Shown: positions 1-6,148 of the stretch, one piece after another
How positions within the stretch are numbered: position 1 is the first letter of the stretch
Layout of the letters: every line of letters starts with the position of its first letter
DNA from: an uncultured Bacteroidota bacterium
GTDB lineage: Bacteria > Bacteroidota > Bacteroidia > NS11-12g > UBA955
Direction of reading: 5' to 3'
DNA: 19,543 nucleotides
NCBI GenBank assembly: GCA_903959115.1
Contig: CAJBVU010000319.1
Coordinates: forward strand, 1-19,543
Notes under the pieces: generated by a model
Told to the model about the DNA's origin: nothing
Seen by the model: the letters and a program-made list of their open reading frames with translations, nothing else
Databases searched by the model: none
Made by a program: the position numbers and the translations under genes

Positions 1-142
1 AGCGGAAAATGTCAGTTGATCCCACCTCGGCTATCGCCTCGGTGGTCGCCAAATTTGTCCCAATATGCGAATTCGCATATTGGGACAAATTTGGCGACCA
101 CCGAGGCGATAGCCGAGGTGGGATCAACTGACATTTTCCGCT
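1..142. repeat. Perfect 142-bp palindrome at the window edge (probable fold-back assembly artefact)
   Basis: Bases 1-71 are the exact reverse complement of 72-142, with no spacer and no mismatch. The centre lies between 71 and 72 inside the GAATTC at 69-74. The symmetry reaches exactly to base 1 and breaks at 143. The right arm reads in frame into the DUF4159 gene and has that family's residues, so it is the authentic copy; the left arm is only its inverted duplicate. A natural zero-loop palindrome of this size inside a coding region would be genetically unstable. A contig-end fold-back (chimeric read or amplification hairpin) is the simplest explanation. I infer this from position and coding content. 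Confidence 0.9.
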
Positions 143-576
143 ACCCTTTTTGCTTCCTCACAGGGCACGGGAATGTGGTATTCACAGACCAAGAAGCTTC
201 CAATCTAAGAAACTATCTCATTGCCGGAGGATTCCTACACATCTGCGACAATTACGGCATCGATCCGTTTATTCGCAGAGAAATGAAAAAGGTATTCCCA
301 GAACTCACCTTTCAGGCAGTACCATTCAATCACCCAATTTATCACGGGCCCTACTCATTCAATAATGGCCTACCCAAAATACATCAGCACGATGGCAAGG
401 CCCCAATCGGCTATGGATTATTCTGGGAAGGTCGACTTATTTGCTTTTATGACTATGAATGTGATTTAGGAAATGGATGGGAAGACCCTGAAGTATACAA
501 AGACCCACTAGAAATCCGAGAAAAAGCCCTAAAAATGGGTTGCAATCTGATTAACCAAGCTTTTATCGCTCAATAA
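73..576 (+). CDS. DUF4159 domain protein, 5'-truncated at the palindrome
   Basis: About 168 authentic residues remain. Recognisable DUF4159 signatures in order are EVGSTDIFRYPF, LTGHGNVVF, GGFLHICDNYGID, FNHPIYHGPYSF, GLPKIHQHDG and GNGWEDPEVY, followed by a normal TAA stop at 574-576. Bacteroidota single-domain DUF4159 proteins are usually somewhat over 200 residues with an N-terminal signal peptide, so roughly the first 50 residues are missing. The frame stays open leftward through the palindrome to a TTG at 16, but residues encoded before base 72 come from the inverted copy and should not be annotated. The biochemical function of DUF4159 is unknown to me; the domain is often found in exported or membrane-associated proteins. 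The gene converges on the minus-strand PorP/SprF gene. Confidence 0.85.
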   Translation, partial: SHIGTNLATTEAIAEVGSTDIFRYPFCFLTGHGNVVFTDQEASNLRNYLIAGGFLHICDNYGIDPFIRREMKKVFPELTFQAVPFNHPIYHGPYSFNNGLPKIHQHDGKAPIGYGLFWEGRLICFYDYECDLGNGWEDPEVYKDPLEIREKALKMGCNLINQAFIAQ

Positions 577-596
577 ATTACCCCCGAAATATAAAA

Positions 597-641
597 AAGG
601 AAAAACACAACAACGCCAGTTTCAGGAACTAAAAATTGGCG
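597..641 (-). terminator. Candidate intrinsic terminator after the PorP/SprF gene
   Basis: Bases 614-622 can pair with 633-641 as a 9-bp stem (CGCCA against TGGCG, one G-T wobble, then three A-T pairs) around a 10-base loop. On the minus strand the stem is followed by a T-rich stretch, the complement of 597-613. This orientation suits ending the minus-strand cassette whose last stop is at 732-734. There is no T-run on the plus side, so it is less suited to ending the DUF4159 gene. This is a structural prediction only. Confidence 0.5.
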
Positions 642-731
642 CAGAACTTAGAAGTTCCATTTGGGCCGCGAGGGTCATCATTAATAAGCACGAATGCTGC
701 CAATCTGTTACCGCAAAAAGCAATCTTATAT

Positions 732-2099
732 TTATTTTACCTCACGGATCCAAACCTGTGGAACCGCAGACTCATAGTAGAATATACCTTTGTTTGCATC
801 CTTTTCTGATGGAAAATCCTTCAAGAACACATAGTAACTCTTGTTACTTGGATCGTAGATTTTATAGGCAAACACGCCCTTCCTATATAAATCTTTGATT
901 TGCTTGTTCGCCTTTGCTTCAGCACTGTGCAAACCCGCAACCAAATAGAAACCAGGCGATGGCTTAACCTTTTCGATTGGAGGCAATTTAATACCCGAAG
1001 TATCCTTACCAGCTCCAAATGCCACCAAATCTTCTAAACTTGTAACAGTAACATCTTTTTTCATCGATGCACTATTCAAATTTGAACCACCCTCTGTTTC
1101 ACCATTTCCATTTTCACCCGAGCTATTCAAGTTTGCATCTCCTTCACCCTCTCCATTACCACCATTCGTGCTATTTAAATCAGACCCATTTCTAGACCCA
1201 CCACCCAGTGCCGAAAATCCGATATATGTGTGAAATTCATGTGAATTACCCAAGGCTATTCGCTGAGCACCCGTGGGCGTGTTATACGAATACGAAACTT
1301 TAATATCTGACTGAGGGGCAAATCCAATATTTCCACCAATCTGACCAATATCGTTACCACCAATACCCATCCAAAACTTATCTTGGTAGTTAAACGATGC
1401 GTTATATTGGACTCTGTAATAATCAAAATTATAAGCAGACACGTAAATGGAAGGCTTCAATAAGATGTCGTTGCCCAAATCAATGTTATACCCAAACAAC
1501 AAACTAGCTTGAGATTGCATTTGGTAGGTAGATGTGTAGTTGTAATAAACATAATCGAATCGTGGCTTACTTAGACGCGAAATCGCAAATCCACCAAACC
1601 ACTTTTCTCCATTAATAAACGCAGATGCACGTAAATCAGCACGCGTAACCGGAGGTGTCAACATCAACGATTTGATAATAGGATCGTTACTACTAATGTA
1701 AACCGCCTTCGACATATCAAAGTTTTGTGACAACATACCTACGCTCATTCCCAAATTCAAATTCGTAGTGCTCGCAATGGGCAAAGAATAGGCATACGTT
1801 GCATAGGCATTATGCATTTCAGAGAAACCCACCCTTTCACGCATATAATACAAACCATAACCAGTATTCTTGGCTGGCACTGGCATCGCAATATTCAACA
1901 CCGTTGTTTGGGGACTCCCAGGAACGGCAGAGAACATTTTGTTATACAATAACGTCACATGACCTTGATCATGGGTATTCATTGCAGCGGGATTAATCAT
2001 AGAAAAATCCATATAATACTGATCCAATTTCGCCCCCATTTGAGCGCTAACACTTCCAATGCACAGAGCAATGGCAGAAATGATGCTAATTTTTTTCAT
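732..2099 (-). CDS. PorP/SprF-family T9SS outer-membrane protein with C-terminal SPOR-like domain
   Basis: 455 residues. Residues 1-20 are a signal peptide ending SVSAQ. Residues 24-295 match the PorP/SprF family: an N-terminal DQYYMDFSMINPAAMN, equivalent to the family's Q-F/Y...NPA motif, then alternating aromatic beta-strand segments of an outer-membrane barrel. Residues 299-347 are a Gly/Asn/Glu/Ser-rich linker with an LNS tripeptide at 308, 324 and 341. Residues 382-455 look like a SPOR domain: FYLVAG, a helix, AYKIYD, YYVFLKDFPSEKDA, and a closing VWIREVK. PorP/SprF proteins work with the T9SS, and SprF is needed to deliver the adhesin SprB. The type B substrate gene ends 5 bases upstream, so the two are almost certainly co-transcribed, and this protein is probably its dedicated partner. 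The SPOR call is by pattern; in other bacteria such domains bind denuded peptidoglycan. The ATG at 2097-2099 is well placed before the signal peptide. Confidence 0.88.
   Translation of the reverse strand: MKKISIISAIALCIGSVSAQMGAKLDQYYMDFSMINPAAMNTHDQGHVTLLYNKMFSAVPGSPQTTVLNIAMPVPAKNTGYGLYYMRERVGFSEMHNAYATYAYSLPIASTTNLNLGMSVGMLSQNFDMSKAVYISSNDPIIKSLMLTPPVTRADLRASAFINGEKWFGGFAISRLSKPRFDYVYYNYTSTYQMQSQASLLFGYNIDLGNDILLKPSIYVSAYNFDYYRVQYNASFNYQDKFWMGIGGNDIGQIGGNIGFAPQSDIKVSYSYNTPTGAQRIALGNSHEFHTYIGFSALGGGSRNGSDLNSTNGGNGEGEGDANLNSSGENGNGETEGGSNLNSASMKKDVTVTSLEDLVAFGAGKDTSGIKLPPIEKVKPSPGFYLVAGLHSAEAKANKQIKDLYRKGVFAYKIYDPSNKSYYVFLKDFPSEKDANKGIFYYESAVPQVWIREVK
1060..1205 (-). repeat. Low-complexity repeat encoding the PorP-SPOR linker
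   Basis: This stretch encodes residues 299-347 of the PorP/SprF protein. It contains imperfect units of about 16-17 codons: two Gly/Asn/Glu-rich stretches, each preceded by an LNS motif, and a third LNS. The DNA is similarly repetitive in the GGTGAAAATGGAAATGG style. It reads as a flexible spacer between the barrel and the periplasmic domain, and copy number could vary between strains. Confidence 0.55.
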
Positions 2100-2104
2100 C
2101 TGAA

Positions 2105-5100
2105 TTAACGAATTACTTGGATATAACCTCTAAACTCTTCGCCATTAAAGCGATTTTTCATGTAGTAAAAATAAATACCTGATGGCAAGTCTGTCCCTGA
2201 ATTATCAACTGCCTTCCAATCATTTAAATAATTGCCAGTGTAATAAACCAATTTGCCTTGACGGTCACTGATTCGCACATCAAACAAGTACAAATCCGCC
2301 AACTCACTCAAATCCCAGAAATCATTCTGCAAATCTCCGTTGGGCGTAATCAAATTGGGAATTCTAACCAATGGAGGATCAACCACAGTAACTAGAACCG
2401 AGTCAATATCATCACAGCCATTAGAGTCCGTACCAGTTACGTAATAGGTTCGTGTAGTTAACGGACGTGCAATTACAGAATCGCCATGCCCCCTATTCAA
2501 ACTTGAACTATCAGTCCACCAATAATTAGTTGCACCAACCGCATGTAAATTCGCCTTTTTTCCTCTGTAAATAGTCGTATCACGATACACAACAATATTC
2601 GCCATCGGGAAAGCTTTTACTTGCACTGAATCAATGGCAGTACATATACCAGACGTAGCTGTTACCTTATACCAACCCTTGCCGTATAATTTCTGTGTTC
2701 GATTTGTATCCTTCGCGCCAACCCAACGAATGGTATCTCCGCCACTCGCGGTAATATCAATTGAGTCGCCCTTACACAATGGCATACTTCCAATAAATGA
2801 GAAAGAAATAGCTGGCTTAATAGTAAACGCAAAACTCTGCGTCATTGTGTCAATACAACCCTGATCATCTTCCACAATATACGAAACCGCATGAGGACCC
2901 GCCGTAGAGAAGTGCTGCTTCACTGGTGCTTTTCCAACAACTACTGACCCATTGATATCCCAAGAATATTTCACTAAAGGACGAGCTGATTTCGATGCCG
3001 TGTCTTTGAACAATATTGTATCAGGCACACAAACACCCTCTTTGTAGAAGTCGGCTTTAGGACTCGGTTTAACAACGAATTGTTGGACCGCACTATCTAC
3101 ACAATTATGAATAGAAACACCGAATAATTTCACGGTATATACCCCAGTGTCTTTGTAAGAGTGATTGTTCGATGTTGCAGGTAATTCTGTATTCCCATCA
3201 CCCCAAACCCAGCGCGTATCCAATAACGTATCATTGACATCAATTCCCACATTAAAATTAAATTTGAAATTGTTGTATTTGAAACATTGTATTGAATCAT
3301 TAGGCAAAATGGCCTTATCAAGCGAAAAGGTAGGATTGGGAATATAATGCGACATTACAATACCAACTGCAGAGTCCCTACATCCATGATTGGTTTGAGC
3401 AAGCATAACCACGTTATGAATTCCAGGAGTAGAAAATAAAACCTTAGGATTCTTTGTAAAGAAGTTAATGGTATTGTCGAATTTCCAACTGTAATTTGTC
3501 AACGGCTCTAAACTAAGCACAGTTTGGGTTTTACGCAGAAATGCAGTAGAATCCCCAAAACACTTTTCCGTTACGGTATATCCCGCAGAAGGCTTTGGTT
3601 GAACAAAAATTGACAGCGTATCTGAACTCATACAACCTGCATTTGAAATAACTGTCAATCTTGACTTGTAAATCCCAGGTAATAAGTAGGTATGCTTCGC
3701 ACCGTACAATGTAGTGTCGTTTCCACCATCACCAAATGTCCAAAAGTATGTACCCGCATAATCAGGATTCATAATTTGGGTATTATCAGTAAATACGGTT
3801 TCTTCACCAATACAAGTAGCACTCTGCGTATAATCAACCAATGGCAAAGAAAAAGTACGAACGGGCTTAATAATCGAATCCCTACATGCACCCTTTTGAC
3901 CTGCATAGTTTGAATAGGAAATCAACTTAACGAAATATAACCCTGGAGGATTGTATTTCCGTGTCACTGTCTTTGATGTTGATGTTGGCGACCCGTCACC
4001 AAAATCCCATTTTCTTGTCGCAATCAAATCAGGCGACGAAACAGTACTCTGATCATCGAACACAACAGACGCACCAAAACAAACATCTTTAGGATCAAAA
4101 GTAGGCGAAGGTTTAGCATGAACCACATAATCAAAAGTATCAATTGCAAAACAAGCATTGACCGTGGTTACTTTGAGAATAACCTTAAATCCACCAGGAT
4201 TTGTATATGTATGATTAACAATTTTCGACGTTTTGATTGTTGGAGGTGGTCCATCCCCCAAATTCCAATTCCAACCCGAAATCGTTTCGCCATTCGCCGT
4301 AGAAAAATCAGTAAATACTGTCTGCTCACCGATACAAACGTTATTTACAGTTTTTAAAATAAACGGAGTTGCAAATACAGTAACCATTTGAACCCAAGAA
4401 TCCAAATTCCCGTCGGCATTTAGAATCGTCAAACTCACCCTATAAGTACCACCATTTGCATATTTATGTAGAGCATTTTTCGTTGTTACTGAGTTTCCAA
4501 CCGATCCCGCATCACCAAAATTCCATGTATTTGTTAAAATTGCAGAAGTACTCTTGCTGAGATTTGTAAACTTCAATGTGTCGCCAGAACATCTACCAGT
4601 CAATTTAAAAGATGCGAATGGATCTTTACTACCAAGGATATTGAGACCTGTTTTCCGCTCAGTTGCTGTTTGTACGATTGTATTTGCCAATGCAAACGTA
4701 CCCAAAGTCGACATACTCGAGGTGGACGTACTAATCTGACCCTTTCGAATCAAAGATCCTGATCCACCATGGTCTTTCCAAGTTGCCGTAGCTGTATAAC
4801 CCAAGATTCTTAATGTGGAATTTTCATAGACGCCATCATCTGTAGATAAAGTATCATACCTAAGAGTAACTGCGAAATTTGAACTATTTGAAGCATTCGC
4901 GGGCACTGTAGCACCCTCAAAATAACTCACTGCAGAGTAATTCCTAATTCCCGTAGGTAACGATCCATTCCCCGTGGCTTTTCCTTTAAACATTTGAAAT
5001 ACATAGTATGTCAAATTGCCATTCCCCTTTGAGAAAGTCAAACCCACCGGGCGATAATCACTACCGGCACCAACATGGAATGTCAAACTTGTAGAACCAG

Positions 5101-5596
5101 AAGTTAGACCAATGTGCAGCGCCCCGTCAATGAAACTCGTTTTATTTCCGCCAGTAAATGTACAACCATCTAAAGCCCTGAATGCAAGTAGATTTGAACC
5201 CACTTTAACAAGTCCATCAGTTAGGGTGATTTTGGTTTTAACATTAAATGTCTTCGGTGCAGAATTCCCATCGATAGTTAATGTGATACCCGATTTATTC
5301 ATTGTCAATTGGTCCACCTGGACGCTATCCACACTGAATGTCATCGTGTAACCCACCTGAACTGTTTCAGCATAATAACCAGTGGAAATCATAATGACAT
5401 CAGAACCCGATGTTGCAATATTTGCCGCTGCAGTAATTGTCAATTTCGCTGTTGCAGCACTCAGACCATTGTTTGCGTCATTACCCGTTTTGGAAACGTA
5501 ATATGTTGAGGCCGACAGAAACTGAATTGATGCAATCGTAAAAACCGATAAAACCAGTACCGATTTGAGAAAAGATTGTATAGTAGAAAACTTCAT
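2105..5596 (-). CDS. Large secreted PKD-repeat protein with T9SS type B (gliding-motility-associated) sorting domain
   Basis: 1163 residues. Residues 1-30 are a signal peptide (hydrophobic SVLVLSVFTIASIQFLSAS). Residues 31 to about 110 begin YYVSKTGNDANNGLS and look like a DUF1565/right-handed beta-helix start; 110-328 are unassigned beta-rich sequence. Seven PKD-like modules follow at about 328-927. Core motifs are NFGDAG (359), LGDG (446), DFGDGS (531), TFGDGG (620) and WGDGN (798), with two degenerate modules at about 703 and 878. Two Ig-like modules (about 930-995 and 998-1072) precede the type B C-terminal domain (1076-1163: NLITPNGDLQNDFW, DRQGKLVYY, LPSGIYFYY, GYIQVIR at the end). Type B domains direct export through the T9SS and usually need a PorP/SprF partner, which is encoded 5 bases downstream. 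It probably acts as a surface adhesin or matrix protein. Cysteines recur once or twice per module. No catalytic motif is visible. Confidence 0.9.
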   Translation of the reverse strand: MKFSTIQSFLKSVLVLSVFTIASIQFLSASTYYVSKTGNDANNGLSAATAKLTITAAANIATSGSDVIMISTGYYAETVQVGYTMTFSVDSVQVDQLTMNKSGITLTIDGNSAPKTFNVKTKITLTDGLVKVGSNLLAFRALDGCTFTGGNKTSFIDGALHIGLTSGSTSLTFHVGAGSDYRPVGLTFSKGNGNLTYYVFQMFKGKATGNGSLPTGIRNYSAVSYFEGATVPANASNSSNFAVTLRYDTLSTDDGVYENSTLRILGYTATATWKDHGGSGSLIRKGQISTSTSSMSTLGTFALANTIVQTATERKTGLNILGSKDPFASFKLTGRCSGDTLKFTNLSKSTSAILTNTWNFGDAGSVGNSVTTKNALHKYANGGTYRVSLTILNADGNLDSWVQMVTVFATPFILKTVNNVCIGEQTVFTDFSTANGETISGWNWNLGDGPPPTIKTSKIVNHTYTNPGGFKVILKVTTVNACFAIDTFDYVVHAKPSPTFDPKDVCFGASVVFDDQSTVSSPDLIATRKWDFGDGSPTSTSKTVTRKYNPPGLYFVKLISYSNYAGQKGACRDSIIKPVRTFSLPLVDYTQSATCIGEETVFTDNTQIMNPDYAGTYFWTFGDGGNDTTLYGAKHTYLLPGIYKSRLTVISNAGCMSSDTLSIFVQPKPSAGYTVTEKCFGDSTAFLRKTQTVLSLEPLTNYSWKFDNTINFFTKNPKVLFSTPGIHNVVMLAQTNHGCRDSAVGIVMSHYIPNPTFSLDKAILPNDSIQCFKYNNFKFNFNVGIDVNDTLLDTRWVWGDGNTELPATSNNHSYKDTGVYTVKLFGVSIHNCVDSAVQQFVVKPSPKADFYKEGVCVPDTILFKDTASKSARPLVKYSWDINGSVVVGKAPVKQHFSTAGPHAVSYIVEDDQGCIDTMTQSFAFTIKPAISFSFIGSMPLCKGDSIDITASGGDTIRWVGAKDTNRTQKLYGKGWYKVTATSGICTAIDSVQVKAFPMANIVVYRDTTIYRGKKANLHAVGATNYWWTDSSSLNRGHGDSVIARPLTTRTYYVTGTDSNGCDDIDSVLVTVVDPPLVRIPNLITPNGDLQNDFWDLSELADLYLFDVRISDRQGKLVYYTGNYLNDWKAVDNSGTDLPSGIYFYYMKNRFNGEEFRGYIQVIR

Positions 5597-5614
5597 TTGG
5601 ATGTATGAATATTA

Positions 5615-5622
5615 CAAATTTA
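5615..5622 (-). promoter_or_regulatory. Candidate -7 element upstream of the adhesin/PorP cassette
   Basis: The minus strand reads TAAATTTG, an exact match to the Bacteroidota -7 consensus TAnnTTTG, ending 18 bases before the ATG at 5594-5596. I see no convincing TTG -33 element at the usual 18-21 base spacing, so support is limited to the -7 box and its position. Confidence 0.3.
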
Positions 5623-5700
5623 AGTGTTTAGACGCGTTTTTTATGAATTTCGTTTCCCTTATCACCCACACAAAATTCAAATGCGGCCTAATTGATACAC

Positions 5701-6087
5701 TTAAAATGGCAAATCATCATCCTCAAAAGGATTACTTGCTGCGCTATTCGAACTTTGATCGCCAGATGGCATCGCATCAAAACTTGGAGCGCTATTGGTT
5801 CCCCCTACTGCACTTCCCGCATTTTGTTTTGTAACATTCCATGCGCGAATATCAGTGTACCAGCGGCCGTTATACTCTCTACTCTCAACATCAACAGAAA
5901 TTGTCAAATCCTGACCATCTTGAATATTAAACTTAGAAATTTTGTCGCCCCAAAGGTTAAAACAAACCTTTTTAGGATACTGACCAGGGACTTCAATAAT
6001 GAATTCCTGCTTTTCCCATGTAGTACCATTCTTGGCATTTCCCGTCTGCTTCGGCAGAGTCTGAACAATTTTACCTGTAATTTCCAT
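5701..6087 (-). CDS. DUF3127 protein: small OB-fold-like protein with SSB-type acidic tail
   Basis: 128 residues. Residues 1-87 match the DUF3127 family and resemble an SSB-type OB fold: starting MEITGKIV, with VCFNLWGDKI, then LTISVDVESREYNGRWYTDI. Residues 88-118 are a Gly/Ser/Asn/Ala-rich disordered linker. The protein ends NPFEDDDLPF, very close to the DDDIPF tip of bacterial SSB, which docks partner proteins of DNA replication and repair. The three-part layout (OB fold, flexible linker, acidic tip) is that of SSB. I infer single-stranded nucleic-acid binding and/or docking of SSB partners, but the family has no function I can assert. The gene has its own promoter 4 bases upstream of the ATG at 6085-6087 and seems to be a single-gene unit. 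Confidence 0.85.
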   Translation of the reverse strand: MEITGKIVQTLPKQTGNAKNGTTWEKQEFIIEVPGQYPKKVCFNLWGDKISKFNIQDGQDLTISVDVESREYNGRWYTDIRAWNVTKQNAGSAVGGTNSAPSFDAMPSGDQSSNSAASNPFEDDDLPF

Positions 6088-6091
6088 ATCG

Positions 6092-6120
6092 CAAATCTAT
6101 TTTTTTGTTTTCCAATTCAA
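6092..6120 (-). promoter_or_regulatory. Bacteroidota-type promoter for the DUF3127 gene
   Basis: The minus strand shows TTG (6118-6120), an 18-base A-rich spacer, then TAGATTTG (6092-6099), an exact TAnnTTTG. Only 4 bases separate the box from the ATG. Transcription should therefore start at or within a few bases of the start codon, giving a leaderless or nearly leaderless mRNA. This is the best promoter match in the window. Confidence 0.55.
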
Positions 6121-6148
6121 CCTAACTCTCATCCTAACTAATCCACAA

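Noticed and set aside
16..72. TTG-started N-terminal extension of the DUF4159 protein
   Set aside because: It is encoded by the inverted arm of the palindrome and has no family similarity.
1..142. Palindrome as transposon end, replication origin or natural hairpin
   Set aside because: No transposase, direct repeat or origin motif; it reaches exactly to base 1 and is made of coding sequence from the adjacent gene.
4000..5000. Possible CRISPR or nucleotide tandem repeats in the PKD gene
   Set aside because: The repetition is at protein-domain level only; DNA units are diverged and not evenly spaced.
5597..5700. GAATTT/AAATTC dyad between the DUF3127 and adhesin genes as terminator
   Set aside because: Six A/T-rich pairs around a long loop and no T-tract on the relevant strand.
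5692..6141. 149-codon plus-strand open frame opposite the DUF3127 gene
   Set aside because: Antisense shadow; no family features, while the minus strand encodes a recognisable protein.
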